NCBI GenBank assembly: GCA_947176915.1
Contig: CAMWSM010000008.1
Coordinates: 1 to 51,606 of the forward strand
Origin: an uncultured Porphyromonadaceae bacterium
GTDB taxonomy: Bacteria; Bacteroidota; Bacteroidia; Bacteroidales; Muribaculaceae
DNA: 51,606 nucleotides
Direction of reading: 5' to 3'
The number at the start of each line of letters is the position of its first letter. Positions within the stretch are counted from its first letter, which is position 1. The notes beneath the pieces were generated by a model that was given only the letters and a program-made list of their open reading frames with translations, was not told the DNA's origin and did no database searches. A program made the translations under genes and the position numbers. Shown here piece by piece: positions 1 through 8,506 of this stretch.

Positions 1-178
1 TATGAAAGTTTGCGAGACATTTCAGAGTGTCAAGAATCAGCGCGGATAAACGCTTTTGAAATTGTATGTTACAACATCCCGCCCTCTTTACCCCGGACCG
101 GAGGCTTCTGTGATGCGGTCTGTGGATGCAAATTTACAAATTAAATCTTATTAAACAATAATAATATAAGATTAATTT
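1..178. other. Non-coding left edge
   Basis: No convincing gene is visible here. A leftward TAAATTTG promoter-like element lies at 129-136. A leftward ATG at 18-20 would give only six codons (MSRKLS) before the window ends, so a gene entering from the left is possible but cannot be judged. The stretch 137-178 is AT-rich and has no structure I can name. Confidence 0.4.
129..136 (-). promoter_or_regulatory. Possible leftward promoter, -7 element TAAATTTG
   Basis: On the minus strand this matches the Bacteroidota -7 consensus TAnnTTTG. It would drive a gene that starts at about position 20 or beyond the left edge. No good -33 TTTG is seen at the right distance, so support is modest. Confidence 0.35.
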
Positions 179-355
179 TTAATAAATTTCTTTGGCTATT
201 TTGTCCATTACAGTGGCTTGTCGCAGGGAGATGCCGAAATTCATGGTTCCGTAGGCTTCGGGTGTTCCATTTTCAAATGCTCGGTAGGAGAAGATATTTG
301 TAATGGATATATTGAGAGAGGTGGAGGCTCTTATTGTTTCTTTCAATTTTGGAAG
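179..355 (-). pseudogene. C-terminal remnant of an outer-membrane-like protein
   Basis: The minus strand has an open frame of 58 codons from just after an in-frame TAG (356-358) to TAA (179-181). It has no usable start apart from an internal Met. The translation has alternating hydrophobic and polar residues (LNISITNIFSYRAF, then GTMNFGISLRQATV), like the last strands of an outer-membrane beta-barrel, followed by a short charged tail. This is what the end of a TonB-dependent receptor or similar protein would look like after loss of everything upstream. No function is claimed. It could be chance, because no homology search was possible. Confidence 0.35.
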
Positions 356-504
356 CTATCTTACGGTAGAGCATTTAATAAAAATTGTAATAATATGATT
401 AACAACTATTTTTTGCAAAAATAAATGTTTAATGCGAAAATTACAATAGATATCACCACTTTTCAAACGCTTTTAGTGAGCAGTACATATTTTCACTGCC
501 TCAC

Positions 505-543
505 GAAAAAAGAGTCCATCCCCTTTTGGAGAATGAACTCTTA
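505..543 (-). terminator. Rho-independent terminator of hisF-hisIE
   Basis: Read on the minus strand, AAGAGT and ACTCTT arms with a partly paired inner stem (CTCC/GGGG) are followed by a run of six T. It lies about 30 bp past the hisIE stop, in the correct orientation. Confidence 0.8.
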
Positions 544-570
544 TGTATTGGTTATGTTGCTGATTGAGGT

Positions 571-1179
571 TCAGGAGTGGCGGAATTCGAGTTCGCGCTC
601 TATGTCGGAGAGGGTAACGTTCATCTGTTCGAGAAGGACGAGGTAATGATACATCAGGTCTGCGGCTTCGTAGATGAAACGTGCGCGATTGCCGTCGACT
701 GCTTCAATGGCAGATTCAACCGCTTCTTCCCCTACTTTCTGCGCTATTTTCTTCACCCCTTTTATGAAAAGACGGGTGGTGTAGGAATTATCGGGCATTT
801 CGGCATGACGGCGTTGGATGAGAGCTGAAAGCTTTTTGATAAAACCCTCTTCGGAAGGTGTGTCGAAACATGCCTCAGTGCCACGATGGCAGGTCGGACC
901 GACAGGATTGGCTTTTATGAGGAGCGTGTCGCCGTCGCAATCCACATACATATCCACGACATTGAGGAAATTGCCGGAAGTTTCCCCTTTTGTCCATAAT
1001 GTGTTGCGCGTGCGGCTGAAGAAAGTTACTTTGCCTGTATTTACAGTCTTCTCAAAGGCTTCCCGGTTCATATAGCCTAACATAAGGACCTTCATTGAAA
1101 CCGCATCCTGAATTATTGCCGGGAGAAGGCCGTCGGCACATTTTGAGAGGTTGAAATCCTCAAAAGAGATTTTATTCAT
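571..1179 (-). CDS. hisIE: Bifunctional phosphoribosyl-AMP cyclohydrolase / phosphoribosyl-ATP pyrophosphatase
   Basis: Catalyses steps 2 and 3 of histidine biosynthesis in the cytoplasm: hydrolysis of PR-ATP to PR-AMP, then opening of the adenine ring to give ProFAR. The 202 residues hold HisI first (about 1-110), with the metal-binding YVDCDGD (78-84) and CHRG (97-100) motifs. HisE follows (about 115-200), with KVGEEAVE (148-155) and the helical [10 protein letters not shown] segment (171-180). The length is normal for the fused form. The ATG overlaps the hisF stop as ATGA, so the two are translationally coupled. A strong terminator follows the gene. Confidence 0.96.
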   Translation of the reverse strand: MNKISFEDFNLSKCADGLLPAIIQDAVSMKVLMLGYMNREAFEKTVNTGKVTFFSRTRNTLWTKGETSGNFLNVVDMYVDCDGDTLLIKANPVGPTCHRGTEACFDTPSEEGFIKKLSALIQRRHAEMPDNSYTTRLFIKGVKKIAQKVGEEAVESAIEAVDGNRARFIYEAADLMYHYLVLLEQMNVTLSDIERELEFRHS

Positions 1180-1931
1180 AATCTGATGTCGATACCTTTG
1201 TTTTTAAGTTCATTTTTTAATTTTCCGACAGTGGTTTCCCCATAGTGGAATATGCTTGCGGCGAGAGCGGCATCCGCTTTTCCGGAGGTGAGCACTTCTG
1301 CAATGTCATTTGAAGACCCGGCTCCTCCCGATGCAATCACCGGAATGGAGAGGGAGTCGCACAGGGCGGCGAAAGTGTCGCAGGGATAGCCGCTTTTAGT
1401 GCCGTCATGATCCATAGAAGTGAACATAATCTCTCCGGCTCCGAGAGCTTCTACCTCCTTAGCCCAAGAGAAAAGTTCTTTGTCGGAAAGGCGTGAGCCA
1501 CCGTGAGTGGTTACTACCCACTTCCCATCCTTCTTACGGGCATCTATCGCCACTACTACGAACTGCCGACCATATTTAGTGGATATGTCAGCGATAAGTT
1601 GCGGATTGGCGACCGCAGCAGAGTTGACAGTGATCTTATCGGCTCCCGCGTCGAGGAGACGTGCAGCATCCTCCACCGAAGAAATACCACCTCCTACAGT
1701 AAAGGGGATGTTGATGCGTTCGGCAATCCTGCGCACGAGGTCAGTGAATGTGTTGCGTTCCTCTTTCGAGGCTGAGATGTCAAGATAGACCAGTTCGTCA
1801 GCCCCCTCTTGGGCGTAACGGGCACCTAATTCTACAGGATCTCCCACATCGGAGAGTCCGACGAAGTTTATGCCTTTTACTGTTCTGCCGTTCTTGACGT
1901 CAAGACATGGGATAATGCGTTTGGCTGGCAT
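1176..1931 (-). CDS. hisF: Imidazole glycerol phosphate synthase, cyclase subunit
   Basis: HisF takes ammonia from HisH and converts PRFAR to imidazole glycerol phosphate and AICAR, linking histidine and purine synthesis. It is a 251-residue (beta/alpha)8 barrel of normal length. The two catalytic aspartates are visible: D11 in [10 protein letters not shown] and D130 in [11 protein letters not shown]. Phosphate-binding glycine motifs are seen around VGGGISS (79-85) and ASGGAG. It is the first gene of a two-gene unit with hisIE. The upstream his genes are not here, because a tRNA gene with its own terminator lies immediately before it. Confidence 0.96.
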   Translation of the reverse strand: MPAKRIIPCLDVKNGRTVKGINFVGLSDVGDPVELGARYAQEGADELVYLDISASKEERNTFTDLVRRIAERINIPFTVGGGISSVEDAARLLDAGADKITVNSAAVANPQLIADISTKYGRQFVVVAIDARKKDGKWVVTTHGGSRLSDKELFSWAKEVEALGAGEIMFTSMDHDGTKSGYPCDTFAALCDSLSIPVIASGGAGSSNDIAEVLTSGKADAALAASIFHYGETTVGKLKNELKNKGIDIRL

Positions 1932-1983
1932 AGAGCAAATTGAAGTGTCAGGAAATTAAAAGATATATCGGTTGGAAAGAGAG

Positions 1984-2028
1984 AATAAAAATAAAGGAAT
2001 TGATAACCGAGGAGTTACCAATTCCTTT
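1984..2028 (-). terminator. Terminator of tRNA-Leu
   Basis: On the minus strand AAAGGAATTG and CAATTCCTTT form a perfect 10-bp stem, extended inward by GGTAAC/GTTATC, and a T-rich tract (ATTTTTATT) follows. It begins four bases after the tRNA 3' end. Confidence 0.88.
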
Positions 2029-2031
2029 CGG

Positions 2032-2116
2032 TACAGGAAGTGGGACTCGAACCCACACAGCCGGTAAAGGCCAAAGGATTTTAAGTCCTTCGTGTCTACC
2101 ATTCCACCATTCCTGC
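2032..2116 (-). tRNA. tRNA-Leu (anticodon UAA)
   Basis: The minus strand folds as a tRNA. The 7-bp acceptor is GCAGGAA/TTCCTGT with discriminator A. The anticodon stem AAGGA/TCCTT encloses the loop CTTAAAA, giving anticodon TAA. A long variable arm, as in Leu tRNAs, precedes the T arm containing GTTCGAGTC. No CCA is encoded. A TATCTTTG promoter sits about 15 bp upstream and a terminator just downstream, so it appears to be transcribed alone. Confidence 0.95.
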
Positions 2117-2130
2117 TGCCAAATTTGATG

Positions 2131-2138
2131 CAAAGATA
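2131..2138 (-). promoter_or_regulatory. Promoter -7 element TATCTTTG for tRNA-Leu
   Basis: It matches TAnnTTTG on the minus strand, 15 bp before the tRNA 5' end. That is the distance expected if transcription starts a few bases upstream of the mature tRNA. Confidence 0.6.
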
Positions 2139-2213
2139 GCAGTTTTCCCCTATAAAAATAAGGAATGAATATAATTTAACATTTAAATGCAATATATTGG
2201 CAGTAGTAGCTTG

Positions 2214-2221
2214 TAATTTTG
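2214..2221 (+). promoter_or_regulatory. Promoter -7 element TAATTTTG for the small hypothetical gene
   Basis: An exact TAnnTTTG match lies 20 bp before the ATG at 2242. The region between this gene and the divergent tRNA-Leu therefore carries back-to-back promoters. Confidence 0.6.
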
Positions 2222-2241
2222 TGGTAAAATAAGAATAGACT

Positions 2242-2550
2242 ATGAAAAAGAATATATCTAAATATAAAATTGAGAGGGGCGACAAGGTGTTTGCACGCCT
2301 GAGTCTTGGGGGTCGCACACTTGTGGAGTTTATGATGAATGAAATCAGTTCAATAGGGGAGGTTATTTCTGAGTTGCGCAGAATGAGCGGGGAAGTCAGG
2401 GGATTGGCAAAGCTTTATGTCAGGAATCATTCACGAGGATGGAGTTTCGATCAGGGATTGATGATTTACAGCACAAGAGAACCTATACGCCAGCGCCCGG
2501 TAACTTATGGAGTGTTGCCTTTGGATTTTGAGGAGGGAGCGAGGTGTTAG
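2242..2550 (+). CDS. Small basic hypothetical protein
   Basis: I do not recognise a family. The protein has 102 residues, is soluble and basic in its first two thirds, and has no signal peptide or membrane segment. A compact beta-rich start (residues 10-30, ERGDKVFARLSLGGRTLVEF) precedes a helical EISSIGEVISELRRMSGEVRGLAKLYVRNHSRGW stretch with several Arg/Lys, then a tail of prolines and acids. The good upstream promoter and the sensible composition argue that it is real. Basic helices could mean nucleic-acid binding, but that is only a guess. Its stop codon runs straight into the TTAAGG repeat tract. Confidence 0.7.
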   Translation: MKKNISKYKIERGDKVFARLSLGGRTLVEFMMNEISSIGEVISELRRMSGEVRGLAKLYVRNHSRGWSFDQGLMIYSTREPIRQRPVTYGVLPLDFEEGARC

Positions 2551-2655
2551 GGGGTTAAGGGGTTAAGAAGTAGGGGGTTAAGGGGTTAAGAAGTAAGGGG
2601 TTAAGATGTTAAGGGTTAAGGAGTTAAGGGTTAAGAAGGAGGGGATTAAGGGTTG
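2544..2655. repeat. Degenerate GGGGTTAAG repeat tract (site A)
   Basis: About a dozen units of the form (G)GGTTAAG with AAGTA or GAT variants lie between two convergent genes. The tract includes the stop codon of the gene on the left and the last codons of the gene on the right. Related tracts occur at 13860-13918, 23431-23453 and 28395-28471. Confidence 0.85.
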
Positions 2656-2912
2656 AGGAGATCCTTGTTATAGAAATTAAGGATGGAGTTAGCCATGGAG
2701 AGAGCCTGCCGAGCATTGGAATCGGGATTTATAAGAAGGGCAGCATGATAGTCTTTTATGGCAAGATTACGGATCCCTAATGCCCAATATTTCATTCCGC
2801 GTATAGTGAGGGCTTCATCCGAATCAGGATGAGAAGATATGTAATTACTTAATAAGGGTATAGCCTTGTCAGGAAGCATCTTTTTCAAATCATCAAGAGA
2901 AATATCAGCCAT
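2646..2912 (-). CDS. Small TPR-like protein
   Basis: This 88-residue protein is almost entirely one to two tetratricopeptide-like helical hairpins: DEALTIRGMKYWALGIRN pairs with IKDYHAALLINPDSNARQA, with the typical N-P-D turn at the end of a repeat. Such proteins act as adaptors in protein-protein contacts; the partner is unknown. There is no signal peptide. It follows murI by 13 bp and is probably co-transcribed with it. The last codons (LLNP) and the stop fall in the TTAAG repeat tract, so the C-terminus may have been shaped by the repeat. Confidence 0.75.
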   Translation of the reverse strand: MADISLDDLKKMLPDKAIPLLSNYISSHPDSDEALTIRGMKYWALGIRNLAIKDYHAALLINPDSNARQALSMANSILNFYNKDLLNP

Positions 2913-2925
2913 AATATTCAGAATA

Positions 2926-3741
2926 TCAACAAGGTAGTATAATTTTTTTAGAAATCACTTTTTCGCCTAAAAAAATTGAGGCGAGAGTGTCGAATTTTTC
3001 AGGACTCTCGGTGGTTAGAAATTCGGTGGTAGCGTTTTTTGAGCATCTGCTTTCCATTTCGGGATGACGGACAAGATAATCAGCAAGGCTTTCTGCCACA
3101 ATTCCTCCTTGAGGAAGGATTTTCACGTGGGGAGGAAGATACATCTTGATTTTATCGATCAGAAGAGGATAATGAGTGCAGCCGAGCACGAGCGTGTCAA
3201 TTTCCGGATCGCGTTCCATAATGCGGTCGATATATTTCTTCACAAAGTAATCGGCGCCCGGTCCATTAGCTTCGTTATTTTCAACGAGAGGGACGAACAT
3301 AGGACAGGAATGCTCGATGATACACATTTGCGGGTGCATTTTTTCCAGTTCCATACGATAGGAATGGCTGTTGACGGTGCCTGGAGTCGCTATAAGCCCT
3401 ATATGTCCTGACCGGGAATATTCCGGAAGGATTTCTATGGTCGGACGTATTACTCCGAGCACTCTCTTTGACGGATCGAGGAGCGGGAGATCATTCTGCT
3501 GAATTGAGCGGAGTGCCTTGGCGGAAGCAGTGTTGCAGGCAAGGATTACGAGAGGACAGCCAAGATTAAAAAGCGCCTTCACTGCCTGGAGGGTAAAGTC
3601 ATACACTACATCGAAAGAGCGAGTGCCGTATGGGGCACGCGCGTTATCTCCGAGATAGAGGTAATCATATTGGGGGAGACACCGTTTCATCTCTTTTAGG
3701 ATGGTCAGACCGCCATATCCGGAATCGAAAACGCCAATCAT
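2926..3741 (-). CDS. murI: Glutamate racemase
   Basis: Converts L-glutamate to D-glutamate for peptidoglycan precursors, without a cofactor, using two cysteines. Both are present: C69 in ACNTASA and C188 in GCTHYPLL. The N-terminal GVFDSGYGGLTIL and GDNARAPYG motifs are also typical. At 271 residues it has normal length. It lies downstream of bamA-ompH-ompH, a common Bacteroidales order, but a terminator at 3775-3810 separates it from the ompH genes. It is therefore read through or has a promoter I cannot see in the short gap. Confidence 0.96.
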   Translation of the reverse strand: MIGVFDSGYGGLTILKEMKRCLPQYDYLYLGDNARAPYGTRSFDVVYDFTLQAVKALFNLGCPLVILACNTASAKALRSIQQNDLPLLDPSKRVLGVIRPTIEILPEYSRSGHIGLIATPGTVNSHSYRMELEKMHPQMCIIEHSCPMFVPLVENNEANGPGADYFVKKYIDRIMERDPEIDTLVLGCTHYPLLIDKIKMYLPPHVKILPQGGIVAESLADYLVRHPEMESRCSKNATTEFLTTESPEKFDTLASIFLGEKVISKKIILPC

Positions 3742-3774
3742 ATTAAGTTGGAGGCAGAGAGTTTTTAATGGAAA

Positions 3775-3810
3775 TTAAAACAAGAAGCGGAGATATTCCC
3801 CGCTTCTTGC
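3775..3810 (-). terminator. Terminator after the second ompH gene
   Basis: On the minus strand GCAAGAAGCGG and CCGCTTCTTG form a 10-bp stem with a 9-base loop, followed by TTTTAATTT. It ends the bamA-ompH transcript before murI. Confidence 0.85.
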
Positions 3811-3854
3811 GTCAAAATATAATTAATTTTTATGTTGCTTGCGTCACGCAAGGA

Positions 3855-4355
3855 TTATTTCACGCCAAGTTTAGCCTTTACTTCAGAAGTGATGTCCACC
3901 ACAGGAGCTGCATAGTAAATCTGTGTGCTCATTTCCTGCACCAGAGAGTAGCCGCCCTCTTTACCTACAGATTCGATTGCAGTACGGATTTTCTGCATGA
4001 TAGGCTGCATGAGGTCGCCCTGAAGTTTCTGAAGATGCTGCATAGCGTTCTGCTCAAATTGCTGAGCTTTCTGCTGATGGTCGGTAAACTCACGAGTCTT
4101 GCGTTCGCGAATGGCAGGGAGTTCTGATTCACCCATATTCTGAATCTCATCATAGAGACGCTTCATCTCCTCATTGAGTTTTGCGTATTCATCTTCATAT
4201 TTTTTTGAAGTCTCTTCCAACTGTTTGTTGGCAGCGGCAGTATCTGGGAGTTTGGAAAGAATTTCCTGAGTATCTACAAGGCCGATCTTGAGTGTCTGGG
4301 CGGAGGCAAGCATCGGGAGGATGAGGGCTGCCACCAATAAAATTTTCTTGAACAT
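3855..4355 (-). CDS. OmpH/Skp family periplasmic chaperone (second paralogue)
   Basis: Skp-like proteins hold unfolded outer-membrane proteins in the periplasm and pass them to BamA. This 166-residue protein starts with a signal peptide (about 1-19, cleavage after ASA-Q), then KIGLVDTQEIL, the usual Skp start, and a long charged coiled coil (about 35-125), then a C-terminal strand segment. It is a diverged copy of the gene at 4413-4928. A perfect TAATTTTG promoter lies between the two copies, so this one can be made separately from bamA. Confidence 0.92.
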   Translation of the reverse strand: MFKKILLVAALILPMLASAQTLKIGLVDTQEILSKLPDTAAANKQLEETSKKYEDEYAKLNEEMKRLYDEIQNMGESELPAIRERKTREFTDHQQKAQQFEQNAMQHLQKLQGDLMQPIMQKIRTAIESVGKEGGYSLVQEMSTQIYYAAPVVDITSEVKAKLGVK

Positions 4356-4398
4356 TTCTGAGTTTTTATTTTTTAGTTTATTTATCTTAATAACGGTG

Positions 4399-4406
4399 CA
4401 AAATTA
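4399..4406 (-). promoter_or_regulatory. Internal promoter TAATTTTG before the second ompH
   Basis: An exact minus-strand -7 consensus lies in the gap between the two ompH genes, about 44 bp upstream of the second ATG. It starts seven bases past the first gene's stop. Confidence 0.65.
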
Positions 4407-4412
4407 CTGAAA

Positions 4413-4928
4413 TTATTTTGAATAACCCAATTTTGCAAGCACTTCATTGCTGACATCTATACGGGGAGATGCAAAGACTATGCTTTGTGAAGAGGCACGG
4501 TCGAAAATTGTCTGGTATCCTTTCTCCTCGGCGACGGCTTTTACGGCATTATAGACATCTTCCTGAATGGGTTTCATGAGAGCCTGACGCTTTTTGAAAA
4601 GCTCTCCTTCCGGACCGAAATATTTATATCTGGCATCCGTAACCTCTTTCTCTTTAGCAACGATCTCCTCTTCACGTTTCTTTTTCTGATCATCGGAGAG
4701 GAAAACCATTTCGCTCTGATAATTCTTGAACATTGTCTCAGCCTCTTTGGAAAGATTGTTAACTTCCTTTTCCCATCGCTGGGAAACCTGATTGAGCTGT
4801 TCGTTCGCCATTTCGTAGGCAGGGACATTACGCAGGATGTAATCCATATCCACGAGAGCGAATTTCTGCGCGGAGGCAGTTGCGAAGGCTGCCAGCGCAA
4901 TAATCACCGAAAAGAGTATTTTCTTCAT
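4413..4928 (-). CDS. OmpH/Skp family periplasmic chaperone (first paralogue)
   Basis: A 171-residue Skp homologue with a signal peptide (MKKILFSVIIALAAFATASA, cleavage before QKFAL). KFALVDMDYIL follows, then a Lys/Glu-rich coiled coil from about 45 to 115 and a C-terminal strand. Its expected role is carrying nascent outer-membrane proteins to the BamA complex, whose gene lies just upstream. The gap to bamA is about 126 bp. Tandem ompH genes after bamA are usual in Bacteroidota, and the two copies may have different clients. Confidence 0.92.
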   Translation of the reverse strand: MKKILFSVIIALAAFATASAQKFALVDMDYILRNVPAYEMANEQLNQVSQRWEKEVNNLSKEAETMFKNYQSEMVFLSDDQKKKREEEIVAKEKEVTDARYKYFGPEGELFKKRQALMKPIQEDVYNAVKAVAEEKGYQTIFDRASSQSIVFASPRIDVSNEVLAKLGYSK

Positions 4929-5054
4929 ATCATTAATCTAATTAAGGTTTAACTTCTCGGGAACCATCCCGTAAGCATATTCTTTAATAAAGACTTTGCT
5001 CACGCCCGATAGTTTAACGATTGAGAGGAATAAAGGGTTGAAAAGATTAAGAAA

Positions 5055-7715
5055 TCAGAACTCCTGACCAAGTACGAAGTGGAGCTGACTTCCGCCGCGT
5101 GTGCCCCATACCTTATCAAAACCATAGCCCCAGTCAATTCCAAGGAAGCCGAGCATGGAGAGATAAAGACGAACACCCACACCTGCACTTCTCTTAAGAT
5201 TGAAGGGTGAGAAATCCTTCACGTCCGTCCAGCAGTTACCTGCCTCTGCAAAGGCGAGAGCATAAATGGTGGTTGCCGGCTGGAGCATGAAGGGGAAGTG
5301 AAGCTCCATTCCGAATCTTCCGTATGCATAGCCTTCGTAACCCCAGGGGGTGAACTGTCCGTTTTCATAACCACGCATGGCTATTGTCTCGGTAGCATAA
5401 GTGGAACTTCCCGACATACCGTCGCCTCCGAAATAGAAGGTCTCGAACGGTGTCTTGAAATGTTTGTTCCATGAGCCAAGCAATCCGAAATCGGCACGTG
5501 TCATCAGCACGAGGGTCCAATGTCCGTCAGGGTCAGTAAGTGGGGTATAAGTGCGGCTCTTGAACTTGACTTTCCAATATTCAATCCATTTGTAAAGTTT
5601 CTTGGCAGCTGCCTCCTGCTGTTCTGTGTCAGGGTTTGTCCTGACTGCCTGTTTAGCGAGGAGTTCCCAGTTCTGATGACGATTGAAGAGGGAGGCCGGG
5701 GGAGTGAGAGTTACGTCAACTCCAAAGGAGGAACCTCGGCGGGGATAGATCGGCTGGTCAATACTTGTGCGCGACAGAGACAAGCCGAGAGTCAGAGAAT
5801 TTGACACACCGTTGTTCATATAATAGAGATATTCCCAATTCTTGAGATAATACCATCTATAAGAGAGTGATGCCTGGAACTGGAAGTAATCGTCTGGCCA
5901 TGTAAGACGTGTTCCGAAACCTACGCTTACGCCTGCCATCTGGATCACCTTATTGGGGTCGTAGGCGTTCTGATAGTAGTAGTTGGCATCGTTATTATAA
6001 TAGTTAGAACCACCGTAATATAGGTAATTCATGCCGTTGCGATAATAGGCATCATTGTAGTAACTGGAGTTGATGCCTGTGGAGCGGCTGTAGTCAAGAC
6101 TGACAGAAAGAGAATTGGGGCGTTTGCCTCCGAGCCAGGGATCAAAGAAGGAAATGCTGTAGCTTTGATAATATTTGGCGTTTGTCTGCGCTGCTATAGA
6201 GAAAGTCTGACCGTCGCCACGCGGGATAATGCCGCGATAGGAGCCCGGGTTGAAAAGGTTCTTTATGGAAAAGTTTGAGAAGGAGAGGGCAACCTGTCCG
6301 GTTACACCGCTCTGACCCCAGCCGAAAGAGAGCTGCACCTTATCATTTGCCTTCTGCTCAAGGTTGAAGACAATATCTACTGTTCCGTCATCTTCATTCG
6401 GTTGTGGCTGAATGTCCATTGTCTCAGGATTGAAATGACCGGAAGCGGCAATTTCGCGAGCTGAGCGCATGAGGTCTGATTTGGAGAATAGGTCGCCCGG
6501 GCGTACACGCAGTTCACGACGAATCACTTTCTCAAACAGCTGGTCATTGCCATTTATGACAACACGGTTGATTTTTGCTTGCGGACCTTCGATTACCCTC
6601 ATCTGCAGGGCGATGCTGTCTCCCTTCACATTCTCCTCAATAGGGATGAGGGTGAAGAAAAGATAGCCGTTATCAAGATAGAGATTGCTGACGGCATCAT
6701 CATCAGTGCGAGTGCGTTTTTCAAGCAATTTCTGGTTGTAGACATCTCCGGGATATATCCCGAGCACATTGCTCAAGACCTCGGTAGGATAGACTGAATT
6801 TCCTACCCAGTCGATATCGGAGATATAATATTTCTTTCCTTCCTCCACATCAATATAGACGTCGACGTGGTTGTCATCATATTTCACTACACTGTCGCGG
6901 AGAATACGGGCGTCGCGGTAGCCAAGTTCGTTATATTTTTCAAGAATGCGGTTTTTGTCATCCTTATAATCCGAATCAACGAATTTTTTCTGCTTGAAGA
7001 TATTGAGGAGATCACCGTTCTCATTGGTCTTCTTCATGGCATTCTTTACTTTTCTATCCGAAAGCACTTCATTGCCATCAATATATATCTTATGCACCTT
7101 TATCTTATTATGGCGGTCGATATCCACATCCAGGAATATCTGATTTTCCTTTGAAAGATCCGGCACCTGACGGATATTTACTACCGCATTCTTAAAGCCT
7201 TTGGCGCTATAATAGTCTTTGATAAGTTTGGTGGCACGAGCAACGATATTGGGTGTTATCTGTTGTCCGGGCACCATTGAAAGACGTTCCTCAATATCTT
7301 TCTTCTCACCACCCTTGACACCGGAAAACCTCATTTCCGACATTCTTGGCTGTTGCATAAGGGATATGACAAGCCATATTTTATCTCCGGCGATTTTATC
7401 GGCTGAGATTTTTACCTTGGAATAAAGACCTTGTCTCCAAAGACGTTTTGTAGCGAGGGTGAGGGCATCGCCCGGGACGTTTACCTTTTGACCGATTGAA
7501 AGACCTGAATTGGCAATGATTATATAATCGTCGACATGGTTGATGCCTTCGACTTTTATACCGGCAATTTCATAAGTCTTTGGAATGGGTGAGTAGATAA
7601 TATCAGGATTATAGATGGTGTCATTAAGCGCCTGCATATCCTGAGTCTGAGCGGAAAGGATTGCGGGAGTGCAAAAGGCGAAAGCCATTAATGAAACCTT
7701 CAGCAGATTTTTCAT
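5055..7715 (-). CDS. bamA: Outer membrane protein assembly factor BamA
   Basis: Central component of the machine that inserts beta-barrel proteins into the outer membrane. The 886 residues comprise a signal peptide (about 1-22), five POTRA domains (about 48-460; recurring motifs such as GNEVLSDRKV and GNDQLFEKVIRRELRVRPGD), and an Omp85 barrel from about 475 ending in Phe (LGQEF), the usual outer-membrane sorting signal. A surface loop around residues 565-595 is very rich in Tyr and Asn (for example YYGGSNYYNNDANYYY), longer than in proteobacterial BamA. The gene follows uppS by 24 bp and precedes two Skp chaperones. Confidence 0.96.
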   Translation of the reverse strand: MKNLLKVSLMAFAFCTPAILSAQTQDMQALNDTIYNPDIIYSPIPKTYEIAGIKVEGINHVDDYIIIANSGLSIGQKVNVPGDALTLATKRLWRQGLYSKVKISADKIAGDKIWLVISLMQQPRMSEMRFSGVKGGEKKDIEERLSMVPGQQITPNIVARATKLIKDYYSAKGFKNAVVNIRQVPDLSKENQIFLDVDIDRHNKIKVHKIYIDGNEVLSDRKVKNAMKKTNENGDLLNIFKQKKFVDSDYKDDKNRILEKYNELGYRDARILRDSVVKYDDNHVDVYIDVEEGKKYYISDIDWVGNSVYPTEVLSNVLGIYPGDVYNQKLLEKRTRTDDDAVSNLYLDNGYLFFTLIPIEENVKGDSIALQMRVIEGPQAKINRVVINGNDQLFEKVIRRELRVRPGDLFSKSDLMRSAREIAASGHFNPETMDIQPQPNEDDGTVDIVFNLEQKANDKVQLSFGWGQSGVTGQVALSFSNFSIKNLFNPGSYRGIIPRGDGQTFSIAAQTNAKYYQSYSISFFDPWLGGKRPNSLSVSLDYSRSTGINSSYYNDAYYRNGMNYLYYGGSNYYNNDANYYYQNAYDPNKVIQMAGVSVGFGTRLTWPDDYFQFQASLSYRWYYLKNWEYLYYMNNGVSNSLTLGLSLSRTSIDQPIYPRRGSSFGVDVTLTPPASLFNRHQNWELLAKQAVRTNPDTEQQEAAAKKLYKWIEYWKVKFKSRTYTPLTDPDGHWTLVLMTRADFGLLGSWNKHFKTPFETFYFGGDGMSGSSTYATETIAMRGYENGQFTPWGYEGYAYGRFGMELHFPFMLQPATTIYALAFAEAGNCWTDVKDFSPFNLKRSAGVGVRLYLSMLGFLGIDWGYGFDKVWGTRGGSQLHFVLGQEF

Positions 7716-7739
7716 TCTTGATGTTTGGGATAAAATACG

Positions 7740-8501
7740 TTAATCTTCATTCTGAACCTGTTCGCTTGTTTTTCCGAATCGTCGTTCGCGGTTCTGAAAA
7801 CTGATAATCGCGTCGACGTAATCCTCATCGGAGAAATCGGGCCAGAGCACCGGAGTGAAATATAGCTCGCTATAAGCGATTTGCCAGAGGAGATAGTTTG
7901 AGATACGCTCCTCTCCGCCGGTGCGGATGAGGAGATCGGGGTCGGGCATTCCGGCAGTAGCAAGGTTTGAGGCGAATAGGTCTTCGGAAATCTCATCCGG
8001 AGTTATCTCTCCGGCGGCTGCCTTACGGGCGATTTTGCGTGCGGCATCAGCAATTTCCCAACGTGAGGAATAACTGAGGCACATATTAAGCTGGAGCCCG
8101 GTGCAATGCGCCGTAGCATCGCGCGCATCGAAAAGACGCTTGCGGGCATCCTCGGGAATACGCTCTATATCGCCGATGAGATGAATGCGCACATTGTTGC
8201 GCAGGAGTTCGGGGAGCTCTCTTTCTATAGCCCAGCCGATCAAATACATCAACGTCGCCACTTCATCGTCGGGTCGATTCCAATTCTCTGTGGAGAAAGC
8301 GTAAAGCGTGAGGTATTTTATACCGAGGTCGGAAGACAATTTCGTTACGCGGTGAACTGTGGACACTCCTTCGGCGTGTCCGTCACTCCGCATGAAACCC
8401 TGTTTTTTAGCCCATCTTCCGTTGCCATCCATAATCATAGCCACATGCACCGGCATACGGGTGGAATCCAGACGGGATATTTTATCTTTTAGTTCGTTCA
8501 T
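7740..8501 (-). CDS. uppS: Isoprenyl transferase (undecaprenyl diphosphate synthase)
   Basis: Extends farnesyl diphosphate with isopentenyl units in cis to make the C55 carrier lipid for peptidoglycan and surface glycans. The 253 residues show the catalytic D25 in AMIMDGNGRW (21-30), the STENWNRP segment, and the C-terminal DLLIRTGGEERISNYLLWQ and SELYFTPVLWPDF motifs. Length is normal. It lies five bases after the DUF6089 gene and 24 bp before bamA, so carrier-lipid synthesis and outer-membrane assembly are in one transcription unit, an arrangement common in this phylum. Confidence 0.96.
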   Translation of the reverse strand: MNELKDKISRLDSTRMPVHVAMIMDGNGRWAKKQGFMRSDGHAEGVSTVHRVTKLSSDLGIKYLTLYAFSTENWNRPDDEVATLMYLIGWAIERELPELLRNNVRIHLIGDIERIPEDARKRLFDARDATAHCTGLQLNMCLSYSSRWEIADAARKIARKAAAGEITPDEISEDLFASNLATAGMPDPDLLIRTGGEERISNYLLWQIAYSELYFTPVLWPDFSDEDYVDAIISFQNRERRFGKTSEQVQNED

Positions 8502-8506
8502 GATTG

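Noticed and set aside
218..424. A 68-codon plus-strand ORF
   Set aside because: Cys-rich, low-complexity translation opposite a more protein-like minus-strand frame; no promoter.
2544..2655. A CRISPR-like array
   Set aside because: Units are only 7-10 bases, with no spacers and no cas genes nearby; it is a tandem microsatellite-like tract.
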